From Nocardioides lianchengensis (lineage in GTDB: Bacteria > Actinomycetota > Actinomycetes > Propionibacteriales > Nocardioidaceae), in contig NZ_FMZM01000001.1 in NCBI RefSeq assembly GCF_900101465.1, forward strand, positions 62,001 through 126,000: a stretch of DNA of 64,000 nucleotides, read 5' to 3'. The position numbers were made by a program, and so were the translations under genes. The notes under the pieces are model-generated. The model had not been told where the DNA came from. It worked only from the letters and a program-made list of their open reading frames with translations, and made no database searches. Below, piece after piece: positions 54,477-63,953 of the stretch. Position 1 is the first letter of the stretch. Each line of letters starts with the position of its first letter.

Positions 54477-55637
54477 TCACCTTCCGATGGATGCAGGGGT
54501 CGTGCGGCCGAGGCGGCCGGTGGGTGGAGCGAGCGGTACGTCGAGCCCGTCGTACAGGCCGGGCTCGGCGGTGAGCAGCCACGGGATGGCGTTCACCAGC
54601 CGGTTGGCGGCGGTCGCGTTGCCGCCGGCGGCGCGGTTGCCGATGCCGTCGACGAACTCGTCGGTGGCCTCGAGGCTGACCTCGATGCGCGGCCGACCCT
54701 CGATCACCACCTTGTGCGCGCCGTCGCCGCCGTCGGGCGGGACGGGCCAGTCGGGGGCGACGCCGGGGGTGATCCGGGTGACGTGCTCGACGACGATGAG
54801 CGGCTCGCCGCCGACGACCCCCTGCACCTCGAAGCGCAGCGCGCCCTGGCTCCCGGCGACGAAGGTGCCCATCTGGTTGGTGACGTCGGCGTCGAGGGCC
54901 CGGCGGTCGAGCGTCTCGCGGATCTCGTCGAGCTCGACGCCGAGTGCCCGCGCGATCATCCGCACCTGGCCGCCCCAGACCATCGTCGGCACCCCGGCGG
55001 CGACCATCGGCGGCTCGTAGTCCATCGGCTCGCCCATCCCGACCAGGAAGCGCACCGCGTCGGGGGCGTCGTACGTCGCGTAGTCGAAGATCTCCTGGCA
55101 GCGGACCTGGTCGATGGTCCCGGCGAGGGAGCTGACGAGCACCGGCAGCAGGTCGTTGCCCCAGCCGGGATCGACCCCGCTGACGAAGAGGGCCGAACGT
55201 CCCGCGCGGGCCGCGGCCAGCAGCGGCTCCCGCATCGCGGCAGGGGCGTTGCGCTGGTCGTAGAGCGCGTAGACGGCCGGGGTCACCACGACCGCGCCGG
55301 CGGCCAGGGCGCGGGCCACGTCGGCGAGCGCCTCGTCGGGTCGGACGTCGCCCGACGCCATGTAGGCCACGGCGCCCCCACCCCCGAGAGCGGCGAGCGC
55401 GGTGTCGACGTCCGCAGTGGCCGGTACGCCGAGGGGCCGGTCGAGGCCCGCGAGCTCACCCGCATCGCGGCCGACCTTGTCGGGATTGGCCACCAGCGCG
55501 CCGACGAGCTCGAGGCCCGGGTGGGCGGCCACGGCCCGGATCGACGCGCGGCCCATGTTCCCCGTGCCCCAGACGACGACGGGTACGCTCTGACCAGCGG
55601 ATCCCGCGTCGGAATAGAACGTGTTCTCGTTCTGCAT
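54477..55637 (-). CDS. DapB-like NAD(P)H-dependent dehydrogenase
   Basis: A 386-residue protein with an N-terminal Rossmann fold (VVVWGTGNMGRASIRAVAAHPGLELVGALVANPDKVGRDAGELAGL) of the dihydrodipicolinate reductase type and a C-terminal domain containing GVDPGWGNDLLP and ATNQMGTFVAG-like residues. Relatives are annotated as amine or 2,4-diaminopentanoate dehydrogenases; the substrate is open. It is longer than true DapB and lies outside a lysine gene context. ATG 55637 is the only sensible start, with TACTGT six bases upstream. The KstR-like site lies inside codons 4-8. Confidence 0.82.
   Translation of the reverse strand: MQNENTFYSDAGSAGQSVPVVVWGTGNMGRASIRAVAAHPGLELVGALVANPDKVGRDAGELAGLDRPLGVPATADVDTALAALGGGGAVAYMASGDVRPDEALADVARALAAGAVVVTPAVYALYDQRNAPAAMREPLLAAARAGRSALFVSGVDPGWGNDLLPVLVSSLAGTIDQVRCQEIFDYATYDAPDAVRFLVGMGEPMDYEPPMVAAGVPTMVWGGQVRMIARALGVELDEIRETLDRRALDADVTNQMGTFVAGSQGALRFEVQGVVGGEPLIVVEHVTRITPGVAPDWPVPPDGGDGAHKVVIEGRPRIEVSLEATDEFVDGIGNRAAGGNATAANRLVNAIPWLLTAEPGLYDGLDVPLAPPTGRLGRTTPASIGR
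55615..55628. promoter_or_regulatory. KstR-like operator inside the 5' coding end
   Basis: TAGAACGTGTTCTC matches the KstR consensus TNNAACNNGTTNNA at 13 of 14 positions (last base differs). If transcription of the DapB-like gene starts at the ATG (55637), as TACTGT at 55649-55644 suggests, the site lies at about +10 to +23 and a bound repressor would block elongation or initiation. Confidence 0.6.
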
Positions 55638-56050
55638 GGTCGGACAGTAGCCGACACCGACGGCCCCGGTCAGGGGCACGAGCCGCCGAATTTGGCGCTG
55701 CTGGGGATGTCTGCCAAGATAGTCCGGTTGCTCCGGTGGGTCACCGGGGTGCGGCACATCTTGACTACTGAATCGCGTCTCCCTCTCCAACTTGGAGATC
55801 CTCGGTGGTCTGGTGTGCGTCCGCACCGGCTCTGCAGTGATGCAGAGGGGAGACCCGATCATCTCGACACACCGTCGAGGGCCACACACAACCAAGCTCA
55901 GGATCCCGGTCCTGTGTTGCGCCTCAGGGCCGCGACACGCCCGACCGCGGGGGTCGGAGCAGGGTGGCGAGCAGCAGGGCAGGACCTACTCAGCCGGAGG
56001 ACGTCCTGGACAAGCACGCGGCAGCTGAGAAGTAAGGACGAGAGAGACCT
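55638..56050 (+). promoter_or_regulatory. Promoter region and structured leader of the S10 operon
   Basis: No gene lies in these 413 bases. A possible promoter is TTGGCG (55692-55697) with AAGATA (55716-55721) at 18 bases. The leader of about 320 bases then contains several hairpins: CTCCAA/TTGGAG (55785-55797), CTCTGCA-GTGA-TGCAGAG with a GNRA loop (55830-55847), CTCGAC/GTCGAG (55863-55879), CAGGA/TCCTG (55899-55914) and CCGACC/GGTCGG (55941-55956). Such structure suggests ribosomal-protein feedback or attenuation. Confidence 0.65.
55932..55954 (+). promoter_or_regulatory. Leader element shared with the str operon
   Basis: GCGACACGCCCGACC, then G, then CGGGGGT. It differs by one base from 32733-32755 in the rpsL leader. 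Here the CCGACC...GGTCGG hairpin is perfect. Confidence 0.6.
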
Positions 56051-56359
56051 ATGGCGGGACAGAAGATCCGCATCAGGCTCAAGGCCTATGACCACGAGGT
56101 GATCGACACCTCGGCGCGCAAGATCGTGGACACGGTCACCCGCACGGGTGCCAAGGTCGCCGGCCCGGTGCCGCTGCCGACCGAGAAGAACGTGTACTGC
56201 GTCATCCGCTCGCCCCACAAGTACAAGGACTCCCGCGAGCACTTCGAGATGCGCACCCACAAGCGCCTCATCGACATCATCGACCCCACGCCGAAGACGG
56301 TCGACTCGCTGATGCGGCTCGACCTGCCTGCCGGCGTCGACATCGAGATCAAGCTCTGA
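56051..56359 (+). CDS. rpsJ: 30S ribosomal protein S10
   Basis: A 102-residue protein of the 30S head, also the NusE antitermination factor. It starts [19 protein letters not shown] and holds [34 protein letters not shown], all standard. GAGAGACCT precedes the ATG. It opens the S10 operon, whose order is kept through rpsQ. Confidence 0.98.
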   Translation: MAGQKIRIRLKAYDHEVIDTSARKIVDTVTRTGAKVAGPVPLPTEKNVYCVIRSPHKYKDSREHFEMRTHKRLIDIIDPTPKTVDSLMRLDLPAGVDIEIKL

Positions 56360-56370
56360 GGTCTGAGGAC

Positions 56371-57030
56371 ATGACTTTCGAACGCAACGCGAAGGGGCTG
56401 CTGGGCACCAAGCTCGGCATGACCCAGCTGTGGGACGAGAACAACCGCGTCGTCCCCGTGACCGTGATCGCCGCCGGCACCAACGTCGTGACGCAGGTGC
56501 GCACGCCCGAGGTCGACGGCTACAACGCCGTCCAGATCGGCTTCGGCGAGATCGAGGCCCGCAAGGTCACCAAGCCCGAGACCGGCCACTTCGAGAAGGC
56601 CGGCGTCACGCCGCGCCGCCACGTGGTCGAGATCCGGACGACCGCCGCGACCGAGTACACCGTGGGCCAGGAGCTGCCCGTCGACACCTTCGCCGCCGGC
56701 GAGGAGATCGACGTGACCGGCACCAGCAAGGGCAAGGGCTTCGCCGGCGTCATGAAGCGCCACGGCTTCGCCGGTGTCTCGGCCTCGCACGGTGCTCACC
56801 GCAACCACCGCAAGCCCGGCTCGATCGGCGCCTGCGCGACCCCCGGTCGCGTGTTCAAGGGTGTCCGGATGGCCGGCCGGATGGGCAACGACACCGTCAC
56901 CACGCAGAACATCACCGTGCACGCCGTCGACGTCGAGCGTGGCCTGATCCTCCTCAAGGGCGCCGTTCCCGGCCCCAAGGGTGGGCTCGTGGTCCTGCGC
57001 TCGGCCGCCAAGAAGACTCAGGAGGCCTGA
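56371..57030 (+). CDS. rplC: 50S ribosomal protein L3
   Basis: A 219-residue early-assembly protein near the peptidyl transferase centre. [24 protein letters not shown] and [25 protein letters not shown] are family hallmarks. It starts 11 bases after rpsJ, with rplD two bases after its stop. Confidence 0.98.
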   Translation: MTFERNAKGLLGTKLGMTQLWDENNRVVPVTVIAAGTNVVTQVRTPEVDGYNAVQIGFGEIEARKVTKPETGHFEKAGVTPRRHVVEIRTTAATEYTVGQELPVDTFAAGEEIDVTGTSKGKGFAGVMKRHGFAGVSASHGAHRNHRKPGSIGACATPGRVFKGVRMAGRMGNDTVTTQNITVHAVDVERGLILLKGAVPGPKGGLVVLRSAAKKTQEA

Positions 57031-57032
57031 GC

Positions 57033-57659
57033 ATGGCTACCAAGAGCACCGCGAAGACCGTCAAGGTCGAGCTGCCCGCCGAGATCTTCGACGTGGCCGT
57101 CAACGTGCCGCTGATCCACCAGGTCGTCGTGGCCCAGCAGGCTGCCGCTCGTCAGGGCACGCACTCCACCAAGCGTCGCGGCGAGGTCCGCGGTGGTGGC
57201 CGCAAGCCCTACAAGCAGAAGGGCACCGGCCGCGCCCGCCAGGGCTCGACCCGCGCGCCGCAGTTCGCCGGTGGTGGCGTCGTCCACGGCCCCAAGCCGC
57301 GTGACTACGACCAGCGCACCCCCAAGAAGATGAAGGCCGCCGCCCTGCGCGGTGCCCTCTCCGACCGGGCCCGCAACGAGCGCATCCACGTCGTCGACGC
57401 CCTGGTCTCCGGCGACGCGCCGTCGACCAAGGCCGCGCTGGCCGCGCTCGCCGGCCTGGCCGACCGCGTCAACTTCCTGGTCGTGCTGGAGCGCACCGAC
57501 ACCGTCACCTGGCTCTCCCTGCGCAACGCGCAGGAGGTCCACCTGGTGGCCGTCGACCAGCTCAACACCTACGACGTGCTCGCGGCTGACGACATCGTCT
57601 TCAGCAAGGGCGCCTACGACGCGTTCGTGAGCGGTACCGCCAAGGAGGTCTCCAAGTGA
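57033..57659 (+). CDS. rplD: 50S ribosomal protein L4
   Basis: A 208-residue protein lining the exit tunnel. The tunnel loop [35 protein letters not shown] is intact. In E. coli L4 represses the S10 operon; the structured leader here makes such control possible but it is unproven. The stop overlaps the rplW GTG (GTGA). Confidence 0.98.
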   Translation: MATKSTAKTVKVELPAEIFDVAVNVPLIHQVVVAQQAAARQGTHSTKRRGEVRGGGRKPYKQKGTGRARQGSTRAPQFAGGGVVHGPKPRDYDQRTPKKMKAAALRGALSDRARNERIHVVDALVSGDAPSTKAALAALAGLADRVNFLVVLERTDTVTWLSLRNAQEVHLVAVDQLNTYDVLAADDIVFSKGAYDAFVSGTAKEVSK

Positions 57660-57961
57660 GCACCCTGCACAAGGACCACCGCGACATCCTGATCGCGCCG
57701 GTCGTGTCCGAGAAGAGCTACAGCCTCCTCGACGCCAACAAGTACACCTTCATCGTGCGTCCCGACGCCAACAAGACCGAGATCAAGATCGCGGTCGAGA
57801 AGGTCTTCGGCGTCAAGGTCACCTCGGTGAACACGATCAACCGCGTCGGCAAGACGCGCCGTACCCGCAACGGGCTCGGCAAGCGCAAGGACACCAAGCG
57901 CGCGATCGTCTCGCTCGCCGAGGGCCACCGCATCGACATCTTCGGAGGTCCGGTCTCCTGA
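57656..57961 (+). CDS. rplW: 50S ribosomal protein L23
   Basis: A 101-residue tunnel-exit protein, docking site for SRP and trigger factor. [16 protein letters not shown] and [21 protein letters not shown] are typical. The GTG start overlaps the rplD stop, so translation is coupled. Confidence 0.97.
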   Translation: MSTLHKDHRDILIAPVVSEKSYSLLDANKYTFIVRPDANKTEIKIAVEKVFGVKVTSVNTINRVGKTRRTRNGLGKRKDTKRAIVSLAEGHRIDIFGGPVS

Positions 57962-57990
57962 CCGGGCTCTGAGATCACGAGGACTGAGAT

Positions 57991-58827
57991 ATGGCTATCC
58001 GCAAGTACAAGCCGACCACCCCGGGCCGTCGTGGCTCCTCGGTGGCCGACTTCGTCGAGATCACCCGGACCACGCCGGAGAAGTCGCTGACGCGTCCGCT
58101 GCCCAAGAAGGGCGGCCGCAACAACCAGGGCCGGATCACCACCCGGCACCAGGGCGGCGGTCACAAGCGTGCCTACCGCATCATCGACTTCCGTCGCTAC
58201 GACAAGGACGGCGTGCCGGCCAAGGTCGCGCACATCGAGTACGACCCGAACCGCACCGCGCGCATCGCGCTCCTGCACTACGCCGACGGCGAGAAGCGCT
58301 ACATCGTCGCGCCGAAGGGCCTGGAGCAGGGCACGCCGGTCGAGTCGGGCCCGAACGCCGACATCAAGCCGGGCAACAACCTGCCGCTGCGCAACATCCC
58401 CGTCGGTTCGACCATCCACTGCGTGGAGCTGCGGCCGGGCGGCGGTGCCAAGATGGCCCGCTCCGCCGGCAACAGCGCCCAGCTGGTCGCCCGTGAGGGC
58501 AGCCGCGCCACGCTGCGTCTGCCCTCGGGCGAGATGCGCTTCGTCGACGTGCGCTGCCGCGCCACGATCGGCGAGGTCGGCAACGCCGAGCAGTCGAACA
58601 TCAACTGGGGCAAGGCCGGCCGGATGCGTTGGAAGGGCAAGCGCCCGACCGTCCGCGGTGTCGTCATGAACCCGGTCGACCACCCGCACGGTGGTGGCGA
58701 GGGCAAGACCTCCGGTGGCCGTCACCCGGTCTCCCCGTGGGGCAAGCCCGAGGGCCGCACGCGCAAGCGCAAGGCCTCCGACTCCCAGATCATCCGTCGC
58801 CGCAAGTCCGGCAAGGGTAGGAAGTAA
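57991..58827 (+). CDS. rplB: 50S ribosomal protein L2
   Basis: A 278-residue core protein needed for subunit joining and peptidyl transfer. [19 protein letters not shown] and [15 protein letters not shown], which carries the conserved late histidine, are intact. It starts [16 protein letters not shown], 29 bases after rplW. Confidence 0.98.
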   Translation: MAIRKYKPTTPGRRGSSVADFVEITRTTPEKSLTRPLPKKGGRNNQGRITTRHQGGGHKRAYRIIDFRRYDKDGVPAKVAHIEYDPNRTARIALLHYADGEKRYIVAPKGLEQGTPVESGPNADIKPGNNLPLRNIPVGSTIHCVELRPGGGAKMARSAGNSAQLVAREGSRATLRLPSGEMRFVDVRCRATIGEVGNAEQSNINWGKAGRMRWKGKRPTVRGVVMNPVDHPHGGGEGKTSGGRHPVSPWGKPEGRTRKRKASDSQIIRRRKSGKGRK

Positions 58828-58832
58828 CTGAG

Positions 58833-59114
58833 ATGCCTCGCAGCCTGAAGAAGGGCCCCTTCATCGACGACCACCTTCAGAAGAAGGTGGACGCGGAGAA
58901 CGCCAAGGGTTCCCACAACGTCATCAAGACGTGGTCGCGCCGCTCCATGATCATCCCCGACATGATCGGCCACACCATCGCCGTGCACGACGGCCGCAAG
59001 CACGTCCCGGTGTTCGTGACCGACTCGATGGTCGGCCACAAGCTGGGCGAGTTCGCCCCGACCCGCACCTACCGCGGGCACGTGAAGGAAGACCGGAAGG
59101 GACGTCGCCGATGA
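58833..59114 (+). CDS. rpsS: 30S ribosomal protein S19
   Basis: A 93-residue 30S head protein at the A-site finger. [15 protein letters not shown] and [30 protein letters not shown] are standard. The stop overlaps the rplV ATG by four bases. Confidence 0.98.
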   Translation: MPRSLKKGPFIDDHLQKKVDAENAKGSHNVIKTWSRRSMIIPDMIGHTIAVHDGRKHVPVFVTDSMVGHKLGEFAPTRTYRGHVKEDRKGRRR

Positions 59115-59536
59115 GCACGACCGAGCGTCAGCGCACCAGCGCCCGCCGCGAGACGCTGCTCGGCGACCAGCCGGGAGCCTTCGCGACCGCCCGCTTCGCG
59201 CGGATCACCCCGATGAAGGCCCGTCGCGTCGTCGACCTGGTCCGCGGCCTGCCCGTGGACGAGGCCCTCTCGCTCCTGCAGTTCGCGCCGCAGGCCGCCT
59301 CCGAGACCGTCTACAAGGTCCTTGAGAGCGCCGTCGCCAACGCGACGACGACCGAGGGCCTCGACGCCGGTGACCTCGTGGTCGCCGGTGCCCAGGTCGA
59401 CGAGGGTCCGACGATGAAGCGCTGGCGCCCCCGGGCCCAGGGCCGCGCGACCCGCATCAACAAGCGCACCAGCCACATCACGCTGGTCGTGCAGCCGGCC
59501 GCCGTGGTCGCCGAGAAGAAGGGACGGAAGGCCTGA
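59111..59536 (+). CDS. rplV: 50S ribosomal protein L22
   Basis: A 141-residue tunnel protein with [25 protein letters not shown] and the beta-hairpin [25 protein letters not shown] that reaches into the exit tunnel; changes there give macrolide resistance. The N-terminus has a short extra tail ([19 protein letters not shown]), longer than in E. coli. Confidence 0.97.
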   Translation: MSTTERQRTSARRETLLGDQPGAFATARFARITPMKARRVVDLVRGLPVDEALSLLQFAPQAASETVYKVLESAVANATTTEGLDAGDLVVAGAQVDEGPTMKRWRPRAQGRATRINKRTSHITLVVQPAAVVAEKKGRKA

Positions 59537-59537
59537 T

Positions 59538-60380
59538 ATGGGACAGAAGATCAACCCGAACGGGTTCCGCCTCGGCATCTCCACCGACCACAAGTCGCGG
59601 TGGTACGCCGACAAGCTCTACAAGTCGTACGTCGGCGAGGACGTCGCCATCCGCAAGCTGCTCAGCAAGGGCATGGAGCGGGCCGGCATCGCGAAGGTCG
59701 AGATCGAGCGCACCCGTGACCGGGTCCGCGTCGACATCCACACCGCGCGTCCGGGCATCGTCATCGGTCGCCGTGGCGCCGAGGCCGACCGCATCCGCGG
59801 CGAGCTCGAGAAGCTCACCGGCAAGCAGGTCCAGCTGAACATCCTCGAGGTCAAGAACCCCGAGATCGACGCGCAGCTGGTCGCCCAGGGTGTCGCCGAG
59901 CAGCTCGCCGGTCGCGTGCAGTTCCGTCGCGCGATGCGCAAGGCGATGCAGACCTCGATGCGCTCCGGTGCCAAGGGCATCCGGATCCAGTGCTCCGGCC
60001 GGCTCAACGGCGCCGAGATGTCGCGCACCGAGTTCTACCGCGAGGGCCGCGTGCCGCTGCACACCCTGCGGGCCGACATCGACTACGGCTTCTACGAGGC
60101 CAAGACCACCTTCGGCCGCATCGGCGTGAAGGTCTGGATCTACAAGGGCGAGGTCGCCGGCACCCGTGCCGAGCGCCAGGCCCAGGCCGCTGCCCGCGCC
60201 GGTGTCCCCGGTCGCGGTGGCCGCGACGGTGCTCGCGGCGGTGCTCGCGGCGCCGACCGTCCGACCCGTGGCTCGCGTGGCGACCGTCCGACCCGTTCGG
60301 ACCGTGGCGACGCCGCTCCCGCTGCCGACGCTCCGGCCGAGGCCGCGGCTCCCGCCGCTGAAGCCCCGAAGGAGGCCTGA
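59538..60380 (+). CDS. rpsC: 30S ribosomal protein S3 with basic C-terminal tail
   Basis: A 280-residue protein at the mRNA entry site. [24 protein letters not shown], the KH-domain segment [20 protein letters not shown] and the C-terminal domain are normal. After about residue 212 a low-complexity tail follows, rich in Arg/Gly and then Ala, typical of actinobacterial S3. It begins one base after the rplV stop. Confidence 0.98.
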   Translation: MGQKINPNGFRLGISTDHKSRWYADKLYKSYVGEDVAIRKLLSKGMERAGIAKVEIERTRDRVRVDIHTARPGIVIGRRGAEADRIRGELEKLTGKQVQLNILEVKNPEIDAQLVAQGVAEQLAGRVQFRRAMRKAMQTSMRSGAKGIRIQCSGRLNGAEMSRTEFYREGRVPLHTLRADIDYGFYEAKTTFGRIGVKVWIYKGEVAGTRAERQAQAAARAGVPGRGGRDGARGGARGADRPTRGSRGDRPTRSDRGDAAPAADAPAEAAAPAAEAPKEA

Positions 60381-60382
60381 CC

Positions 60383-60802
60383 ATGTTGATGCCCCGTCGT
60401 GTCAAGCACCGCAAGCAGCACCACCCCAAGCGGACCGGTGCGGCCAAGGGTGGCACGAAGCTCGCCTTCGGCGACTTCGGCATCCAGGCGGTCGAGGGCC
60501 ACTACGTGACCAACCGCCAGATCGAGTCGGCGCGTATCGCGATGACCCGTCACATCAAGCGTGGCGGCAAGGTGTGGATCAACATCTACCCCGACCGCCC
60601 GCTGACCAAGAAGCCCGCCGAGACCCGGATGGGTTCCGGCAAGGGCTCGCCCGAGTGGTGGGTCGCGAACGTCAAGCCCGGCCGTGTCATGTTCGAACTC
60701 TCCGGTGTGGACGAGCTCACCGCCCGCGAGGCCATGCGCCGCGCGATGCACAAGCTCCCCATGAAGTGCCGGTTCATCACCCGTGAGGCAGGTGAATTCT
60801 GA
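60383..60802 (+). CDS. rplP: 50S ribosomal protein L16
   Basis: A 139-residue protein at the A and P sites. [19 protein letters not shown] and [23 protein letters not shown] are family markers. The stop and the rpmC start share one base (TGATG). Confidence 0.98.
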   Translation: MLMPRRVKHRKQHHPKRTGAAKGGTKLAFGDFGIQAVEGHYVTNRQIESARIAMTRHIKRGGKVWINIYPDRPLTKKPAETRMGSGKGSPEWWVANVKPGRVMFELSGVDELTAREAMRRAMHKLPMKCRFITREAGEF

Positions 60803-61041
60803 TGGCGACGACTGCTCACGAGCTCGACGAGATGAACGACATCGACCTCGAGGCCAAGCTGCGCGAGGCCAAGGAGGAGCTCTTCAACCTCCGCTTCCAG
60901 GCGGCCACCGGCCAGCTGGAGAGCCACGGCCGGCTCCGCACGGTCAAGAAGGACATCGCCCGGATCTACACCGTGGTGCGTGAGCGCGAGCTCGGCATCC
61001 GGACCGCCCCGGGCTCGAACGACGAGGATGGTGCCGCATGA
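60802..61041 (+). CDS. rpmC: 50S ribosomal protein L29
   Basis: A 79-residue tunnel-exit protein: [44 protein letters not shown]. Its C-terminus has a short acidic tail (NDEDGAA) that overlaps the rpsQ start. Confidence 0.97.
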   Translation: MATTAHELDEMNDIDLEAKLREAKEELFNLRFQAATGQLESHGRLRTVKKDIARIYTVVRERELGIRTAPGSNDEDGAA

Positions 61042-61313
61042 GCGAGCAGACCCCGACCACCGAGCGCAACGCGCGCAAGGTCCGCGAGGGCCTGGTCGTC
61101 AGCGACAAGATGGACAAGACCGTCGTCGTGTCCGTCGAGGACCGCGTGAAGCACGCCCTGTACGGCAAGGTCCTGCGCCGCACGAGCAAGCTCAAGGCGC
61201 ACGACGAGGCCAACGAGTGCGGCATCGGCGACCGGGTCCTCCTCATGGAGACCCGCCCGCTGTCCGCCACCAAGCGCTGGCGCGTCGTCCAGGTCATCGA
61301 GAAGGCCAAGTGA
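61038..61313 (+). CDS. rpsQ: 30S ribosomal protein S17
   Basis: A 91-residue 16S-binding protein: [44 protein letters not shown]. It overlaps rpmC by four bases and closes the S10 operon. An 88-base gap with two hairpins separates it from the spc operon. Confidence 0.97.
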   Translation: MSEQTPTTERNARKVREGLVVSDKMDKTVVVSVEDRVKHALYGKVLRRTSKLKAHDEANECGIGDRVLLMETRPLSATKRWRVVQVIEKAK

Positions 61314-61316
61314 TCC

Positions 61317-61377
61317 GGAGGGCCCAGCCCTCCACCCAACACCGTTCGGCCAGGCTCGTCTCCCGTGAGGGGACGAG
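61317..61377 (+). promoter_or_regulatory. Two hairpins between the S10 and spc operons
   Basis: GGAGGG (61317-61322) pairs with CCCTCC (61328-61333) over a five-base loop, and CTCGTC (61355-61360) pairs with GACGAG (61372-61377), extended by CCC/GGG with one bulge. They fill the gap between rpsQ and rplN. Neither has a T-run, so partial termination or RNA processing between the two operons is more likely than full separation. Confidence 0.5.
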
Positions 61378-61401
61378 AACCGGCTCGACAAGGAGAGAAC
61401 A

Positions 61402-61770
61402 GTGATTCAGCAGGAGTCGCGACTCAAGGTCGCCGACAACACCGGTGCGAAGGAGATCCTTTGCATCCGTGTTCTCGGTGGCTCGGGTCGGCGCTACGCC
61501 GGTATCGGTGACGTCATCGTCGCCACCGTCAAGGACGCGATCCCCGGTGGCAACGTCAAGAAGGGTGACGTCGTCAAGGCCGTCATCGTGCGCACCGTCA
61601 AGGAGCGCCGTCGTGCCGACGGTTCGTACATCCGCTTCGACGAGAACGCCGCCGTCATCCTCAAGAACGACGGCGAGCCGCGCGGCACGCGCATCTTCGG
61701 CCCCGTCGGCCGCGAGCTGCGCGAGAAGAAGTTCATGAAGATCATCTCGCTGGCGCCGGAGGTGCTGTGA
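61402..61770 (+). CDS. rplN: 50S ribosomal protein L14
   Basis: A 122-residue intersubunit protein. The GTG start gives [28 protein letters not shown], and [19 protein letters not shown] is standard. AAGGAGAGAACA precedes the start. It opens the spc operon. Confidence 0.98.
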   Translation: MIQQESRLKVADNTGAKEILCIRVLGGSGRRYAGIGDVIVATVKDAIPGGNVKKGDVVKAVIVRTVKERRRADGSYIRFDENAAVILKNDGEPRGTRIFGPVGRELREKKFMKIISLAPEVL

Positions 61771-62132
61771 TGACCAAGTCGCTGAACATCAAGAAGGGCG
61801 ACACCGTCAAGGTGATCGCCGGCAAGGACAAGGGCGCCGAGGGCAAGGTCATCCAGGTGCTCCGCGAGGAGCAGCGGGTGATCGTCGAGGGCGTCAACCG
61901 CGTCAAGCGGCACACCAAGGTCGTCAACCAGGGCGGTCGCGCCGGCACCACCGGCGGCATCATCACCGCCGAGGCGCCGATCCACGTCTCCAACGTCATG
62001 CTCGTCGAGGGCGACGGCGTGACCCGGATCGGCTTCCGCCGTGACGAGGTCACCAAGCGGCGCCCGGACGGCTCGACGTACTCCGCGACGCGCAGCGTCC
62101 GCATCTCGCGCAAGACCGGCAAGGAAATCTGA
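61770..62132 (+). CDS. rplX: 50S ribosomal protein L24
   Basis: A 120-residue assembly initiator with the KOW motif [28 protein letters not shown] 61770 is chosen over GTG 61767 because GGAGG lies seven bases upstream. Both rplN-rplX and rplX-rplE overlap by one base. Confidence 0.97.
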   Translation: MTKSLNIKKGDTVKVIAGKDKGAEGKVIQVLREEQRVIVEGVNRVKRHTKVVNQGGRAGTTGGIITAEAPIHVSNVMLVEGDGVTRIGFRRDEVTKRRPDGSTYSATRSVRISRKTGKEI

Positions 62133-62710
62133 TGACCGAGACCCAGACCACCGCGTCCGCGGCCGTCACGCCGCGTCTCAAGACCCGCTACCGCGAGGAG
62201 ATCCTCCCCGCGCTGAAGTCCGAGTTCGAGATCCCGAACGTCATGCAGGTCCCCGGCCTGGTGAAGATCGTGGTGAACATGGGCGTCGGCGAGGCGGCTC
62301 GCGACTCCAAGCTGATCGAGGGTGCGGTCAAGGACCTCACCGCGATCACCGGCCAGAAGCCGCTGGTGACCAAGGCCCGCAAGTCCATCGCGCAGTTCAA
62401 GCTCCGCGAGGGCATGCCGATCGGTGCGCACACCACGCTGCGCGGCGACCGGATGTGGGAGTTCCTGGACCGCCTGCTGTCGCTGGCGCTGCCCCGGATC
62501 CGCGACTTCCGCGGCCTCAACCCCGGCCAGTTCGACGGTCGTGGCAACTACACCTTCGGTCTGACCGAGCAGGTCATGTTCCACGAGATCGACCAGGACC
62601 GGATCGACCGGTCGCGCGGCATGGACATCACCATCGTGACCACGGCCACCAACGACGACCAGGGCCGCGCGCTGCTCAAGCAGCTCGGCTTCCCGTTCAA
62701 GGAGAACTGA
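62132..62710 (+). CDS. rplE: 50S ribosomal protein L5
   Basis: A 192-residue 5S rRNA-binding protein: [38 protein letters not shown] and [26 protein letters not shown] are intact. A short N-terminal tail ([14 protein letters not shown]) is added relative to E. coli. Confidence 0.98.
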   Translation: MTETQTTASAAVTPRLKTRYREEILPALKSEFEIPNVMQVPGLVKIVVNMGVGEAARDSKLIEGAVKDLTAITGQKPLVTKARKSIAQFKLREGMPIGAHTTLRGDRMWEFLDRLLSLALPRIRDFRGLNPGQFDGRGNYTFGLTEQVMFHEIDQDRIDRSRGMDITIVTTATNDDQGRALLKQLGFPFKEN

Positions 62711-62711
62711 C

Positions 62712-62897
62712 ATGGCGAAGACCGCTCTGAAGGTCAAGGCCGCTAAGAAGCCGAAGTTCGCGGTCCGCGGCTACACCCGCTGCCAGCGCTGCGGCCGGCC
62801 CAAGGCCGTCTACCGGAAGTTCGGCCTGTGCCGGATCTGCCTGCGCGAGATGGCGCACCGCGGCGAGCTGCCCGGCGTCACCAAGTCCTCCTGGTGA
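62712..62897 (+). CDS. rpsN: 30S ribosomal protein S14, type Z (zinc ribbon)
   Basis: A 61-residue protein with Cys24, Cys27, Cys40 and Cys43 (RCQRCG and LCRICL) that bind zinc. This is the short type Z form usual in Gram-positives. Actinobacteria often also keep a long, cysteine-free copy for zinc limitation elsewhere. It starts one base after rplE. Confidence 0.98.
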   Translation: MAKTALKVKAAKKPKFAVRGYTRCQRCGRPKAVYRKFGLCRICLREMAHRGELPGVTKSSW

Positions 62898-62974
62898 GTT
62901 CCAGGACCCACGACCGCTGAAGGTCGCCCGTCCCTGCGACGAGCGAAACCACAGAAGAGAGAGAACGACCTTCC

Positions 62975-63382
62975 ATGACGATGACTGACCCGATCGCAGA
63001 CATGCTCACTCGTCTGCGCAACGCCAACCAGGCGTACCACGACGCGGTTTCCATGCCGTACAGCAAGCTCAAGCAGGGTGTCGCCGACATCCTGAAGCAG
63101 GAGGGTTACATCACGTCGTACGACGTGGCGGAGCCCGCCGAGGGCGAGGTCGGCAAGACGCTGACCATCACCCTGAAGTACGGCCGCAACCGCGAGCGCT
63201 CCATCGCCGGCGTTCGCCGCATCAGCAAGCCGGGCCTGCGGGTCTACGCCAAGCACACGGGTCTCCCGAAGGTGCTCGGCGGTCTGGGGGTCGCGATCAT
63301 CTCGACCAGCCAGGGCCTGCTGACCGACCGCCAGGCGAACCAGAAGGGCGTGGGTGGGGAAGTCCTCGCCTACGTCTGGTGA
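62975..63382 (+). CDS. rpsH: 30S ribosomal protein S8
   Basis: A 135-residue 16S-binding protein: [44 protein letters not shown] and the C-terminal [29 protein letters not shown] 62975 and ATG 62981 are both possible; the first is used. In E. coli S8 represses the spc operon at rplE; no such element was recognised here. Confidence 0.97.
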   Translation: MTMTDPIADMLTRLRNANQAYHDAVSMPYSKLKQGVADILKQEGYITSYDVAEPAEGEVGKTLTITLKYGRNRERSIAGVRRISKPGLRVYAKHTGLPKVLGGLGVAIISTSQGLLTDRQANQKGVGGEVLAYVW

Positions 63383-63412
63383 CGACGAGAACTGCGAAGG
63401 AGTAACAACAGC

Positions 63413-63952
63413 ATGTCGCGCATTGGCAAGCTCCCCGTCGCGGTGCCCTCGGGCGTCGACGTGGCGATCGAGGGCCAGCTGGTGACGGTCAAGGGGCCCA
63501 AGGGCACCCTGTCCCACACCGTGGCCTCCCCGATCACCGTCGAGAAGTCCGATGGCGTCCTCGACGTCAAGCGTCCCGACGAGGAGCGCATCAGCAAGTC
63601 GCTCCACGGCCTGACCCGCACGCTGGTCAACAACATGGTCGTGGGGGTGACGGACGGTTACGAGAAGAAGCTCGAGATCGTCGGCGTCGGTTACCGCGTC
63701 CTGTCCAAGGGCCCCACCCAGCTGGAGTTCCAGCTCGGGTACTCCCACCCGATCATCTTCGACGCGCCGGAGGGCATCACCTTCGCCGTCGAGAGCCCCA
63801 CCAAGCTCGGTGTGCTCGGCATCGACAAGCAGCTCGTCGGCGAGGTGGCCGCCAAGATCCGCAAGCTGCGCAAGCCGGAGCCCTACAAGGGCAAGGGCGT
63901 CCGTTACTCCGGCGAGCACATCCGCCGCAAGGTCGGAAAGGCTGGTAAGTGA
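63413..63952 (+). CDS. rplF: 50S ribosomal protein L6
   Basis: A 179-residue protein near the sarcin-ricin loop: [41 protein letters not shown] and [25 protein letters not shown] are standard. AAGGAGTAACAAC precedes the ATG. Confidence 0.98.
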   Translation: MSRIGKLPVAVPSGVDVAIEGQLVTVKGPKGTLSHTVASPITVEKSDGVLDVKRPDEERISKSLHGLTRTLVNNMVVGVTDGYEKKLEIVGVGYRVLSKGPTQLEFQLGYSHPIIFDAPEGITFAVESPTKLGVLGIDKQLVGEVAAKIRKLRKPEPYKGKGVRYSGEHIRRKVGKAGK

Positions 63953-63953
63953 C

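Noticed and set aside
55761..55789. Second S10 promoter at TTGACT
   Set aside because: The -35 box is good, but the hexamer 17 bases downstream (TCTCCA) is a poor -10 box. The TTGGCG/AAGATA pair upstream is more likely.
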